Shown: piece after piece, positions 29,501 through 38,779 of the stretch
How the letters are laid out: each line of letters starts with the position of its first letter
Numbering within the stretch: the stretch's first letter is position 1
Assembly (NCBI RefSeq): GCF_034259105.1
Contig: NZ_CP139478.1
Location: 451,501 to 515,500, forward strand
Origin: Limosilactobacillus reuteri
Lineage (GTDB): Bacteria > Bacillota > Bacilli > Lactobacillales > Lactobacillaceae
Direction of reading: 5' to 3'
Length of the DNA: 64,000 bases
Position numbers and translations under genes: made by a program
The notes under the pieces: model-generated
What the model saw: only the letters and a program-made list of their open reading frames with translations
Database searches by the model: none
What the model was told of the DNA's origin: nothing

Positions 29501-29573
29501 TTAAATTAATTTCGTCTCACTAAGCTCATGTAGTACAATTGCATGTAGACTTTTAATAAATTGGAGAAGAACA

Positions 29574-31124
29574 ATGGAGAGTAGAAAAGAGGCATTTCAT
29601 CGCTATAATCAGTTCAATCAACTAATTCGGGCGATCATTATTGGAATATTGACTGGTTTAGTAGTTAGTGTATTTAGGCTTATAATTCAACACTTTTTAC
29701 AATTAGTAACAGCAAGTTTTGTATATTTTCATTCTCATCCATTATGGCTAATACCATGGACGATTGGATCAATTATTTTAGCATTATTGTTAGGATGGTT
29801 AGCTCAATCCTATCCTGATATAAAAGGTTCAGGGATTCCGCAGGTTGAAGGACAATTGACTAATCAGTTTGATGAAAAATGGTGGCCAGTGTTATGGCGG
29901 AAATTTCTTGGCGGGATTTTCGCTATTGGATCCGGATTATACCTCGGACGTGAAGGACCATCAATTCAACTTGGGGCAACTATTGGGCAAGGAGTAGAGG
30001 AAAAAGCCAAAGTAGGACAACTTAATCGTCAAATAGGGATTGCAAGTGGGGCCGCGGCAGGGCTATCTGCAGCCTTCAATGCGCCAATCGCTGCGACGAT
30101 CTTTATTTTGGAAGAAGTGTATCATAATTTTTCACCGGTAATTTGGTTGGCAACATTTGTGAGTTCGCTTTGTTCAAATATGGTTTCAATGCAGTTCTTT
30201 GGCTTACGGCCGGTTTTGAATGTTCCCTATAATCATATGCTTCCTAATAATCTTTATTGGCACTTGATCGCACTTGGTATTTTATTAGGTATTTTAGGGC
30301 GCCTTTACCAAGTTGTTATTTTGCATTTGAATGGTTGGATGGCACGGATTCCTAAACTGTCCCCGATCGCCTACCCAATTATTCCGTTTTTGCTGGTTAT
30401 TCCCATTGCCTGGTATTTTCCAATCACACTGGGCGGAGGAAATAAATTAATTATTATTTTGCGTTCCTTACCATTTTCTTTAGCGCTTTTTGTGGGGCTT
30501 TTTGTCCTTCGCTTTGTATTTTCAATGATTAGTTATGGTTCGCAATTACCAGGTGGGATATTCTTGCCAATTTTAACTCTTGGTGCTATTTTGGGCGCGG
30601 TTTATTGTGCGTTAATGGTTCGCTTGGGATTAATGCCAGTTCGATATTTACCGAATTTTATTATCTATGGAATGGCAGGCTACTTTGCATGTATTAGCAA
30701 GGCGCCATTTACTGCTATTTTATTAATTACTGAAATGGTTGGCTCACTTGCACATTTAATGCCATTAGCCTTAGTAGCCGTGGTAGCCTATCTCGTTGTA
30801 GATGCGTTACATGGCGAACCAGTATATACAGCGATGTTTAATGCTTTTATTGGAAACAATCCGCAACCAGCACGCCATAAAGAGGATGTTACGATGTCGA
30901 TTACCATTTATGCTGGAGCACGGTTAGATGGTTGTAAAATAAAAGATTTTCCATGGCCAACTGATTGTATTGTGATGGTTATTTATCGGGGAGAAGAAAA
31001 AATTATTCCGAATGGCCAAACAAAGCTGCAAGCGGGCGATACATTAATTTTACGTGCTAATTCAGCGACTACCAGACAAGCTTACCATGAGATAAGTCGA
31101 GCCGCGCATTATGCACAAGGATAG
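29574..31124 (+). CDS. ClC-family chloride/proton transporter with TrkA-C domain
   Basis: A 516-aa protein. The ClC pore motifs GSGIPQVE (Ser-centre), GREGPSIQLGA (with the gating glutamate) and GGIFLPILTLGA are in order, and about 10-12 membrane helices span residues 20-420. A C-terminal soluble RCK_C/TrkA-C domain (about residues 435-505) could bind a ligand such as a nucleotide. Likely a proton-coupled anion exchanger for acid or osmotic stress; possible fluoride export is less likely because the GREGP form is the chloride type. SD TGGAGAAG precedes the ATG. Confidence 0.9.
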   Translation: MESRKEAFHRYNQFNQLIRAIIIGILTGLVVSVFRLIIQHFLQLVTASFVYFHSHPLWLIPWTIGSIILALLLGWLAQSYPDIKGSGIPQVEGQLTNQFDEKWWPVLWRKFLGGIFAIGSGLYLGREGPSIQLGATIGQGVEEKAKVGQLNRQIGIASGAAAGLSAAFNAPIAATIFILEEVYHNFSPVIWLATFVSSLCSNMVSMQFFGLRPVLNVPYNHMLPNNLYWHLIALGILLGILGRLYQVVILHLNGWMARIPKLSPIAYPIIPFLLVIPIAWYFPITLGGGNKLIIILRSLPFSLALFVGLFVLRFVFSMISYGSQLPGGIFLPILTLGAILGAVYCALMVRLGLMPVRYLPNFIIYGMAGYFACISKAPFTAILLITEMVGSLAHLMPLALVAVVAYLVVDALHGEPVYTAMFNAFIGNNPQPARHKEDVTMSITIYAGARLDGCKIKDFPWPTDCIVMVIYRGEEKIIPNGQTKLQAGDTLILRANSATTRQAYHEISRAAHYAQG

Positions 31125-31190
31125 CAATAGAACAATAAATATGATATGATAATTAGGATAAAAGCGTGAAAGTATTAGGAGGAAAAATCC

Positions 31191-31430
31191 TTGTATAACA
31201 CATTAATGACTTTATTCTTAATTGATTGCGTTGTATTAATTGCGTGTGTAATGATGCAACCAGCAAAAAACGATAATGATGCAATGTCAGCTTTGACAGG
31301 TGGTGCGGGTGACTTATTCTCACGTCGTAAAGCGCGGGGATTTGAAGCTGTTATGCAGATTGTTACAACAATTTGTGGAGCACTCTTCTTTATTCTGGCA
31401 TTAGCGATGATTTACGTTTCGTCACATTAA
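31191..31430 (+). CDS. secG: Preprotein translocase subunit SecG
   Basis: A 79-aa two-helix membrane subunit of the SecYEG channel. The first helix covers about residues 3-22 and the second about 52-76. The hallmark loop GGAGDLFSRRKARGFE lies between them. The start is TTG at 31191 with SD TAGGAGGAAA. It opens the secG-esterase-rnr-smpB cluster conserved in Firmicutes. Confidence 0.94.
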   Translation: MYNTLMTLFLIDCVVLIACVMMQPAKNDNDAMSALTGGAGDLFSRRKARGFEAVMQIVTTICGALFFILALAMIYVSSH

Positions 31431-31439
31431 ATTTAAAGT

Positions 31440-31476
31440 GCCTCCTGAAATTATTGTGATTCCAGGAGGCTTTTTT
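31440..31476 (+). terminator. Terminator after secG
   Basis: GCCTCCTG/CAGGAGGC stem followed by T6, separating secG partly from the esterase. Confidence 0.85.
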
Positions 31477-31508
31477 GACGCTACGGTTGGAGTGTAGGGG
31501 ATGATGTA

Positions 31509-32285
31509 GTGATAACGTATACTGGTGAGTCTTTTTTCTTTCCCCATAGTGGACGTCGTGGAGTTATTTTGCTTCATGCATATACAGGAAATACGAATGA
31601 TGTTCGAATGTTAGGACGTCAACTCAATTGGCAAGGATATACAGTCTTCGCACCGCTTTTGAGTGGGCATGGCGGTGATCCACGAAAAGTACTAGAAAGC
31701 AATGGTCCAGATGATTGGTGGGATGATACCCGGATGGCAATCTTTCGTTTACGCGATGCTGGAATTGATCAAATTGCAATTTTTGGTTTATCGCTCGGTG
31801 GTTTACTTGCCACCAGGGCTCTTGAGAATGATCCGCAATTATTAGGTGGTGGTGTTTTTGCATCCCCAATTACCACCTGGGGACAATCAAATGTTCCGAA
31901 ATACTTTCCTAAAATTGCGGCAAAGTATTATCGTCAACAAAAAATTAACCCCTTAATCACTAAGGAAAAGGTTGCTAAATTGACTGAGCAACTCCCTAAA
32001 CAACTAGCACAAATTCAAACAATGGCGCATCAAATTTGTGACCAATTAGATCAGATTCATCAACCTTTCTTTATTGCACAGGGAGGCGCGGATGAAATGA
32101 TTGATCCAGTATCTGGCCTGCAATTAAAAGCAAGATTACAAGCAAATGGGGTTGCAGTTGATTATCATTACTACCCAACCGCTACTCACTTATTAACAGT
32201 TAATACCGCTCATCGTCAATTATTTGCCGATGTAGAAAAATATTTACAAAATTTATTCGAGGTGTCTTCTAATGACAACAAATAA
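31509..32285 (+). CDS. Carboxylesterase (alpha/beta hydrolase, Est-type)
   Basis: A 258-aa alpha/beta hydrolase like the Est30 carboxylesterases. Oxyanion-region LLHAYTGNTNDVR is near the N-terminus, the nucleophile elbow is FGLSLGGLLA, the catalytic aspartate is probably in QGGADEMIDP and the histidine in YPTATHLLT. The start is GTG at 31509 with AGGGGATG as SD. It overlaps rnr by 14 nt, so the two are co-translated, as in other Firmicutes. Confidence 0.9.
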   Translation: MITYTGESFFFPHSGRRGVILLHAYTGNTNDVRMLGRQLNWQGYTVFAPLLSGHGGDPRKVLESNGPDDWWDDTRMAIFRLRDAGIDQIAIFGLSLGGLLATRALENDPQLLGGGVFASPITTWGQSNVPKYFPKIAAKYYRQQKINPLITKEKVAKLTEQLPKQLAQIQTMAHQICDQLDQIHQPFFIAQGGADEMIDPVSGLQLKARLQANGVAVDYHYYPTATHLLTVNTAHRQLFADVEKYLQNLFEVSSNDNK

Positions 32286-34665
32286 TTTAAAAGAAAAAAT
32301 ATTAACACATTTAACAGATAATGCAGGTGTGAGTTACTCAGCAGAAAAACTTGCTCACCAATTAGGAATGGATGATGCTGAGCACTTTACACCGATTGTT
32401 CAATCTCTTGCTCAATTGGAACGAGAGAAAAAAGTTCAAGTAACTGATCGTGGCGAATTCGAGGCAGTTATTAAACAACAACCACTTATTGGGACTTTCC
32501 ATGGTAACGATAAGGGCTTTGGTTTTGTAGACTATGACCCGGATCTTCCAGATATGTATATTAATCCTGATCATACTTTGCATGCATTAAATGGAGATCA
32601 AGTAGAAGTTAAAATATTACGACCAGCAAAAGCAGGTAGTGATCAGGGTCCAGAAGGTCAAGTAACCCGGATTGTTGAACATAAATATGAAAATGTAGTT
32701 GGTGAATTCAAGCAAGAGACTGTTGGTGATGATTACATTGGCGAAATTTTGCTTAAAGATAAGAAATTATCGCAGTATCATTTCTATGTAACGGACAAGG
32801 GATTAAAACCGCTTGACGGCCAAGTAGTAACAGCTACTGTTGAGACTTATCCTAGTGATGAAGCACCAGAAGTAATGACGGGTGCCGTTACTGAAGTGAT
32901 TGGTGATAAAGATGAACCGGGCATTGATATTATGTCAGTAATTTATGCTCACGATGTTCCTCATGAATTCCCTAAAGAAGTGATGGACCAAGCTAATAAG
33001 ATTCCGCTTCATGTTCTCCCAGAAGAAAAAAAGGGACGGGTAGATATTACTGACCAACCACTTGTTACCATTGATGCGATTGAATCAAAAGACTTGGATG
33101 ATGCAGTGGTAGCATGGAAGATGGATAATGGACATTACCACCTTGGAGTCCATATTGCTGATGTTACTCACTATGTAAAACCAGGTACACCGCTTGATCA
33201 AGAAGCATTTAAGCGTGGTACATCTGTTTATCTAACTGATCGGGTAGTTCCAATGCTTCCTAAGCGGCTTTCTAACGGTATTTGTTCCTTAAATCCGGGT
33301 GAAGAGCGTCTTGCCATGAGTTGTGAAATGGAGATTGATGAACAAGGAAAGATCGTTAATCACCGAATCTTCCAAAGTGTTATGAAATCACATGCCCGAA
33401 TGACTTATAAAGCAGTTAATAAGATTTTGGAGTCGCATGATGCTAAAACGATGAAACAATATGAAGACCTCGTTCCAATGTTTGAGACAATGGGTGAGAT
33501 TCACAAATTATTGCTTAAAAATCGGAAAAAACGTGGTGCTATTGACTTTGAAGCTCCTGAAGCAAAGATTATTGTGGATGAAAAGGGGCACCCAACTGAT
33601 ATTCAACTACGGAATCGGGGACTTTCTGAACGGATGATTGAATCCTTTATGTTAGCTGCTAATGAAACAGTTGCTGAACACTACTTCAAAGAACGTGTTC
33701 CATTCCTTTATCGGATCCACGAAACACCAGATAGTGACCGGATTAAGTCATTTGTGGACTTTTTGGCTGTGTTTGGGATTGATGTTCATGGTGATATTAA
33801 AAATGTTAAACCAGGGATGCTTCAAAAAGTATTAAAAGATGTGGCTGGTACTCCTGAAGAACAAATGGTCCAAGTGATGATGTTACGTAGTATGCAACAA
33901 GCTAAATACTTGGATGAAGAACTAGGTCACTTTGGCTTAGGCGCTAAATACTACACTCACTTTACTTCACCAATTCGGCGATACCCTGATGATACAGTTC
34001 ACCGCTTGATTAAGTGGTATGAAGAACATGGTAAAAACGAATCAGCTAAGGATCATTGGCATGACAAGCTTCCTGAAATTGCTGAACATACTTCCGTTAC
34101 CGAACGACGGGGAATTGATACAGAACGTGATGTTGACAGTATGAAGAAAGCCGAATACATGGAAGATCATGTTGGTGAAACCTTTGATGCTGTCGTAAGT
34201 TCAGTAATGAAGTTTGGTTTGTTCGTCGAATTGCCAAATACAGTTGATGGGTTAGTTCATATTAGCGTCATGAAGGATGATTATTATGAATATTCAGAAA
34301 AACACATGGCGCTAATCGGACGAAACTCTCATCGAATTTTCCAAATGGGGCAACCAATTAAGGTTAAGTTAGTTCGAGCAGATAAAGATCTTCGTGAAGT
34401 TGACTTTGAAATTGTTAACCCTGAAGAGGCACCAAAGACAAAGATTCGGGTTCCACGTAATGATGAGTATCGTGGTCGCAAGGGACGTACCAATAATAAT
34501 TCCCGTCATGAGAATAATAATGGTAACCATTACCGTAATACTCAAGGAAAATGGCGTCGCACTCATCAAGAAAACGGACATCAAAATAATCGTCAAATAA
34601 ATCGGGGACAAACTCGTCACCACAATAATTCACGTGATCATGAAGGCGTTCGTCGCCACCATTAA
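32272..34665 (+). CDS. rnr: Ribonuclease R
   Basis: A 797-aa 3'-5' exoribonuclease that degrades structured RNA and assists tmRNA-mediated decay. Domain order: an N-terminal winged helix (about 1-65), cold-shock domains ([16 protein letters not shown]), the RNB catalytic domain with [12 protein letters not shown] and TSPIRRYPD, the S1 domain ([20 protein letters not shown]) and a basic Asn/His/Arg-rich tail from about residue 735. The tail is low complexity. smpB follows 17 nt later, a functional pairing with trans-translation; ssrA lies 24 kb away. Confidence 0.96.
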   Translation: MTTNNLKEKILTHLTDNAGVSYSAEKLAHQLGMDDAEHFTPIVQSLAQLEREKKVQVTDRGEFEAVIKQQPLIGTFHGNDKGFGFVDYDPDLPDMYINPDHTLHALNGDQVEVKILRPAKAGSDQGPEGQVTRIVEHKYENVVGEFKQETVGDDYIGEILLKDKKLSQYHFYVTDKGLKPLDGQVVTATVETYPSDEAPEVMTGAVTEVIGDKDEPGIDIMSVIYAHDVPHEFPKEVMDQANKIPLHVLPEEKKGRVDITDQPLVTIDAIESKDLDDAVVAWKMDNGHYHLGVHIADVTHYVKPGTPLDQEAFKRGTSVYLTDRVVPMLPKRLSNGICSLNPGEERLAMSCEMEIDEQGKIVNHRIFQSVMKSHARMTYKAVNKILESHDAKTMKQYEDLVPMFETMGEIHKLLLKNRKKRGAIDFEAPEAKIIVDEKGHPTDIQLRNRGLSERMIESFMLAANETVAEHYFKERVPFLYRIHETPDSDRIKSFVDFLAVFGIDVHGDIKNVKPGMLQKVLKDVAGTPEEQMVQVMMLRSMQQAKYLDEELGHFGLGAKYYTHFTSPIRRYPDDTVHRLIKWYEEHGKNESAKDHWHDKLPEIAEHTSVTERRGIDTERDVDSMKKAEYMEDHVGETFDAVVSSVMKFGLFVELPNTVDGLVHISVMKDDYYEYSEKHMALIGRNSHRIFQMGQPIKVKLVRADKDLREVDFEIVNPEEAPKTKIRVPRNDEYRGRKGRTNNNSRHENNNGNHYRNTQGKWRRTHQENGHQNNRQINRGQTRHHNNSRDHEGVRRHH

Positions 34666-34682
34666 GAGCGGGGAGGGATATT

Positions 34683-35156
34683 ATGGCAAAAAAATCCCAT
34701 CAAGAAAATAATGACAATTTAATTGCGCAAAATAAAAAAGCACGTCACGATTATTTTGTCACGGATACCGTTGAAGCAGGATTAGTTTTAACGGGGACGG
34801 AGATAAAATCTGTTCGTGCTCACCGGGTTAATTTGAAAGATGGATTTGCCCAAGTTCGTAACGGTGAAGCTTGGTTAATGAATGTGCATATTAGTGAGTA
34901 TGATAATGGGACTTATTTCAATCAAGATCCATTAAGAAATCGCAAGTTGCTATTGCACAAAAAGGAAATCAATAAGCTTGTAGGAGCCTTACAGGATAAG
35001 GGAGTTACACTTATTCCCTTGAAAATGTATATTAAACACGGCTATGCAAAAGTTTTATTAGGACTAGCCAAAGGTAAACACCAGTACGATAAACGTGAAG
35101 CAATTAAGCGTCGTGAACAAAACCGTGAAATTGAACGAATTATGAAACATTATTAA
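34683..35156 (+). CDS. smpB: SsrA-binding protein SmpB
   Basis: A 157-aa RNA-binding protein that delivers alanyl-tmRNA to stalled ribosomes. It has the conserved [12 protein letters not shown] start, [28 protein letters not shown] and the basic C-terminal tail ([19 protein letters not shown]) that mimics a codon-anticodon in the decoding channel. SD GGGGAGGGA precedes the ATG. End of the secG-est-rnr-smpB unit. Confidence 0.97.
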   Translation: MAKKSHQENNDNLIAQNKKARHDYFVTDTVEAGLVLTGTEIKSVRAHRVNLKDGFAQVRNGEAWLMNVHISEYDNGTYFNQDPLRNRKLLLHKKEINKLVGALQDKGVTLIPLKMYIKHGYAKVLLGLAKGKHQYDKREAIKRREQNREIERIMKHY

Positions 35157-35159
35157 AAC

Positions 35160-35202
35160 GAAAAGCCTAGATGAAAATCACAAATTTTCACCTAGGCTTT
35201 TC
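35160..35202. terminator. Bidirectional terminator between smpB and the LURP-one gene
   Basis: AAAAGCCTAG/CTAGGCTTTT arms with inner TGAAAAT/ATTTTCA, A- and T-flanked, between convergent genes. Confidence 0.85.
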
Positions 35203-35212
35203 ACTTTAAAAT

Positions 35213-35797
35213 CTATTTGTTTCTATGTCCTTTACAGTTTAAGTTTAACTGATTGCTAATTGAAAATGACATGCTGGTATTAAGATTAGGGGAACGCTTC
35301 ATTAATCGTGCTAATAAAGGTTCTTGTTCACTTCGTCGAGCCCAATGGTTGAGAATACTAGCGATTAGAATTGCTAACGGTTCATCATCTTTTTTATTTA
35401 TCTTTAATTCATGACAATATCCGCTTGATAGTTTAACAGGTTGAATTGAAAAAACTAAGTGACTACCGGAAAAAACACGATAACGGCTTGTCAATGGTGA
35501 ACCAACAACGATCCAGTTAATACCGCGTATATAAATAACCTGTTGAACAAACCCAAGACCTTTCCCAATTGTTCCAACGCGTTGTCGATTAACATATAAT
35601 GCGAATTTGGGTAACAGTCCAAGAGTTAATTGCTTTGCTTCAGCTAATAAGGCTCCATCAATTGCATATAATGATAGGGCATCGTACCTCATTCCCCACT
35701 TACCGACAAGAAGATAGCACGATTTACCATTCTTATCGCGAATGACGGTCGTTCCATGTAAATCACTTGAACGATCGCGAATATATAATTGTCGCAC
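35213..35797 (-). CDS. LURP-one-related (YxjI-like) protein
   Basis: A 194-aa protein of the tubby-like LURP-one-related family. It shows the typical MRQLYIRDRSS start, a short repeat of beta-strands (GKSCYLLVGKWG, YDALSLYAIDGALLAEAKQ) and a C-terminal hydrophobic helix (LAILIASILNHWA). Its function in bacteria is unknown; the fold resembles phospholipid-scramblase/tubby barrels. The start is GTG at 35795-35797 with only a weak SD. It is convergent with smpB and divergent from ung. Confidence 0.72.
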   Translation of the reverse strand: MRQLYIRDRSSDLHGTTVIRDKNGKSCYLLVGKWGMRYDALSLYAIDGALLAEAKQLTLGLLPKFALYVNRQRVGTIGKGLGFVQQVIYIRGINWIVVGSPLTSRYRVFSGSHLVFSIQPVKLSSGYCHELKINKKDDEPLAILIASILNHWARRSEQEPLLARLMKRSPNLNTSMSFSISNQLNLNCKGHRNK

Positions 35798-35947
35798 TTT
35801 GCCACCACCATTCTTTGATAATCTACCTTTTATTTTACCAGCTTCTTAGCAAATTTGGTGAAGAAACTTCTAAGTTAAAAAACGCTTCCAATTTATCCCA
35901 TGATGATGTTTAATTATGCTAAAATAATAGACGAGGTGCTTATAATC

Positions 35948-36637
35948 GTGAAACAATTAATTCATAACGACTGGTGGGAAGTTTTAAAGCCCCAGTTTGA
36001 AAGTGCGTATTATGCGCAATTGCATAATTTCCTAAAAGAAGAATATACCCATCAAACGATCTATCCAGAAATGCATCATATTTTTGAAGCATTTGAATGG
36101 ACTCCTTTTAGTAAGGTTAAAGTTGTTATTCTTGGTCAAGATCCTTATCATGGACCAAACCAAGCTCATGGGTGTAGTTTTTCAGTACTGCCTGGGGTAC
36201 CGGTCCCGCCTTCATTACAGAATATTTACAAAGAATTGCAAAGTGATTTAGGTTGTACACCGGTAAATCACGGCTATTTGAAGAAATGGGCTGATCAAGG
36301 TGTCCTGTTGTTAAATTCGGTTTTGACAGTACGAGCAGGGCAAGCATATTCTCACCGTGGACATGGCTGGGAGCAATTAACAGATGCGGCGATTCATGCT
36401 TTATCTGAACGTCCTAAACCAGTTGTGTTCATCTTGTGGGGACGAGCTGCTCGAAATAAGAAACAGTTAATTAATACGAAGACAAATATCGTTCTTGAAT
36501 CAGCTCACCCGAGTCCATTATCTGCTAACCGTGGATTCTTTGGGTCTCGACCATTTTCTAAAACAAACGAAGCACTTCAGGCAATGGGAGAACAGCCAAT
36601 TGATTGGCAACTGCCTGCCGAACTAAATTATCGTTAA
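35948..36637 (+). CDS. ung: Uracil-DNA glycosylase, family 1
   Basis: A 229-aa base-excision-repair enzyme that removes uracil from DNA. Catalytic GQDPYHGP (Asp65), the uracil-pocket segment [19 protein letters not shown] and the DNA-intercalation loop [19 protein letters not shown] are intact. The start is GTG at 35948 ([10 protein letters not shown]) with SD ACGAGGTG; an in-frame ATG at 35900 lacks an SD. It leads the ung-pta-tsaE-GNAT series common in lactobacilli. Confidence 0.95.
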   Translation: MKQLIHNDWWEVLKPQFESAYYAQLHNFLKEEYTHQTIYPEMHHIFEAFEWTPFSKVKVVILGQDPYHGPNQAHGCSFSVLPGVPVPPSLQNIYKELQSDLGCTPVNHGYLKKWADQGVLLLNSVLTVRAGQAYSHRGHGWEQLTDAAIHALSERPKPVVFILWGRAARNKKQLINTKTNIVLESAHPSPLSANRGFFGSRPFSKTNEALQAMGEQPIDWQLPAELNYR

Positions 36638-36697
36638 AGATGTGATTGTTAGTCACAACCTTAAAATGTTTAGTGACCATAAGGAGGTACTTGCATT

Positions 36698-37672
36698 ATG
36701 GAATTATTTGATGAGATTGCTGCAAAGATTAAGGGACAAAACAAGACAATTGTTTTCCCTGAAGGTGAAGATAAGCGGATTTTAGGAGCTGCTGTCCGCT
36801 TAAAGAAAGATAATTTAGTAGAGCCAATTTTACTTGGTGATGAAGAAGCGATTAAAGAAGTTGCAAGTAAAAATGGTTTTGATCTTGCTGGCCTTCAAAT
36901 TATCGATCCAGCAACTTATCCAGAAGACGATAAGCAAGCAATGTTTGACTCATTAATGGAACGGCGTAAAGGGAAGAATGCTCCTGAAGAAATTCAAAAG
37001 ATGCTTGAAGATGTGAGTTACTTTGGAACGATGCTTGTTTACATGGGAAAGGCTGATGGAATGGTTTCTGGTGCTGTTCATTCGACTGGGGCAACTGTTC
37101 GGCCTGCATTACAAATCATTAAGACTAAGCCTGGTGCCCATCGAATTAGTGGAGCTTTCCTTATGATTAAAGGCGATCAACGTTACATCTTTGCTGATTG
37201 TGCAATTAATATTGAATTGGATGCTCCAACAATGGCTGAAGTGGCAATTCAAAGTGCAGAAACAGCTCGCTTATTTGAAATTGATCCTAAGGTTGCGCTT
37301 CTTAGTTTTTCAACTAAGGGTTCTGCTAAGGGCGAGATGGTTACCAAGGTTGCGGATGCCGCTAAGCTAGTTCATGAATTAGATCCTGATTTACCAGCTG
37401 ATGGTGAACTACAATTTGATGCCGCTGTTGTCCCATCAGTAGGTGAACTTAAAGCCCCTGATTCAAAAGTTGCTGGTCATGCCAATGTCTTTATTTTTCC
37501 AAGTCTAGAAGCAGGTAATATTGGTTACAAGATTGCGCAACGATTTGGTGGTTTTACAGCAGTTGGTCCTATTCTTCAAGGACTTAACGCACCGATTGCA
37601 GACCTTTCACGGGGATGCAGTGAGGATGATGCTTATAAGGTTGCAATGATTACCGCAGCACAAGCATTGTAA
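36698..37672 (+). CDS. pta: Phosphate acetyltransferase
   Basis: A 324-aa enzyme interconverting acetyl-phosphate and acetyl-CoA. In heterofermenters it links the phosphoketolase product acetyl-phosphate to acetyl-CoA and ethanol. Family segments IVFPEGEDKRILGAA, GMVSGAVHSTGATVRPALQII, SFSTKGSAKGE and PSLEAGNIGYKIAQRFG are present. Single-domain short form, as expected. SD AAGGAGGT. Confidence 0.95.
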   Translation: MELFDEIAAKIKGQNKTIVFPEGEDKRILGAAVRLKKDNLVEPILLGDEEAIKEVASKNGFDLAGLQIIDPATYPEDDKQAMFDSLMERRKGKNAPEEIQKMLEDVSYFGTMLVYMGKADGMVSGAVHSTGATVRPALQIIKTKPGAHRISGAFLMIKGDQRYIFADCAINIELDAPTMAEVAIQSAETARLFEIDPKVALLSFSTKGSAKGEMVTKVADAAKLVHELDPDLPADGELQFDAAVVPSVGELKAPDSKVAGHANVFIFPSLEAGNIGYKIAQRFGGFTAVGPILQGLNAPIADLSRGCSEDDAYKVAMITAAQAL

Positions 37673-37684
37673 ATATTGATGAAA

Positions 37685-37731
37685 AAGGAGTGGGACTAGA
37701 AACTCGCAAGCGAGTTTAGTCCCACTTCCTT
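37685..37731 (+). terminator. Terminator of pta containing the GGGACTA repeat
   Basis: AAGGAGTGGGACTA/TAGTCCCACTTCCTTT arms; the centre is itself palindromic, AACTCGC-AA-GCGAGTT. The same GGGACTA..(ACTYGCAAGYGAG)..TAGTCCC core occurs at 27887-27930. Confidence 0.85.
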
Positions 37732-37791
37732 TGCTTTTTAAACATGAGATGGGTACAATAAGGCTAGTATTTTAAACTTGGAGAGAGTACT

Positions 37792-38250
37792 ATGGAGAGC
37801 TTAACGTTAACGAATCGTGACGCAACAATTGTTCTTGGAAAGAAAATTGGTCAGCAATTAGTTGCCGGGGATGTGCTAGTCTTAGACGGTGATTTAGGAG
37901 CAGGCAAGACTACTTTTACCAAGGGATTGGCTGCAGGGTTAGAAATTCCTGATATCATTAAAAGTCCTACTTTTACAATTATTCATGAATACCAAGATGG
38001 CCGTCTCCCCTTATATCATATGGATGCATATCGCTTAGAAAATGGGGGAGCAGAAGACCTCGGACTTGAAGAATACTTTGATGGTGATGGAGTTTCAGTT
38101 GTTGAATGGGCTGAATTTGTTGAAGATGAACTGCCAGCTGACTTTTTAGCTATTCACTTTAAGCGAACAGATGATGATAATACCCGTATTCTGGAATTTG
38201 AACCCCATGGACAGCATTTTGAACAAATTGTAAAAAGCGTGGTGGAATAA
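37792..38250 (+). CDS. tsaE: tRNA threonylcarbamoyladenosine biosynthesis protein TsaE
   Basis: A 152-aa P-loop ATPase required for t6A modification at position 37 of ANN-reading tRNAs, with TsaB and TsaD. Walker A GDLGAGKTTFTKG lies at about residues 33-45, then SPTFTIIHEY, YHMDAYRLE and the VVEWAEF segment. SD GGAGAGA precedes the ATG. Its stop overlaps the start of the following acetyltransferase by one base. Confidence 0.94.
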   Translation: MESLTLTNRDATIVLGKKIGQQLVAGDVLVLDGDLGAGKTTFTKGLAAGLEIPDIIKSPTFTIIHEYQDGRLPLYHMDAYRLENGGAEDLGLEEYFDGDGVSVVEWAEFVEDELPADFLAIHFKRTDDDNTRILEFEPHGQHFEQIVKSVVE

Positions 38251-38759
38251 TGGCAGATGACATTTCGATAAAGCTAGCAACGAGTGAGGATGCCGGGGCT
38301 GTTTTGCAATTTTTACGGGCAGCTGCAACTGAAAGTGACGCGGTATTAGTTCCCCATCTAAATGAGATTAGTGAAAAGGCAGAAGCAAAAAATATCGATT
38401 TAATAAATCAGTTTGATGATTGTGTTATTTTACTTGCGATGCTTGGCGAAGAGATTGTGGGGATGGTTACTGTAATGGTATTAGATCATCAACCGACAAC
38501 TGGTGAACTAGGAGTAGTGGTACGGAAAAAGTATTGGCGAAACGGAATCGGTCGCTTATTAGTCGATGAAGCAGAATATTGGTTTAACACTTATAGTAGT
38601 TTAGAAAATTTGGTCCTGACAGTTTTTGAGGATAATATTCCGGCGATTAAGCTTTATCAACAATTACACTTTGTTGCAACAGGAAAAACGGTTGAGCAGG
38701 GTCGTAATGTTTTGCAAATGCAATACGATAATAAAAAAGAGGAAACAATGGAAAGGTAA
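38250..38759 (+). CDS. GNAT-family N-acetyltransferase
   Basis: A 169-aa GCN5-related acetyltransferase: the acetyl-CoA-binding region VVVRKKYWRNGIGRLLVDEAEYW is followed by LVLTVFEDNIPAIKLYQQLHF, both characteristic. The acceptor is unknown; its place after tsaE might suggest a protein or ribosomal-protein target like RimI, but the sequence is not a clear RimI. The last codons form the 5' arm of its own terminator, directly after which a group II intron begins. Confidence 0.85.
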   Translation: MADDISIKLATSEDAGAVLQFLRAAATESDAVLVPHLNEISEKAEAKNIDLINQFDDCVILLAMLGEEIVGMVTVMVLDHQPTTGELGVVVRKKYWRNGIGRLLVDEAEYWFNTYSSLENLVLTVFEDNIPAIKLYQQLHFVATGKTVEQGRNVLQMQYDNKKEETMER

Positions 38760-38779
38760 GCCATTATTTCCTCTTTCTT
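38736..38779 (+). terminator. Terminator overlapping the GNAT stop codon (intron target site)
   Basis: AAAGAGGAAACAATGG (38736-38751) pairs with CCATTATTTCCTCTTT (38761-38776). The group II intron starts 4 nt beyond the stem. Confidence 0.85.
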
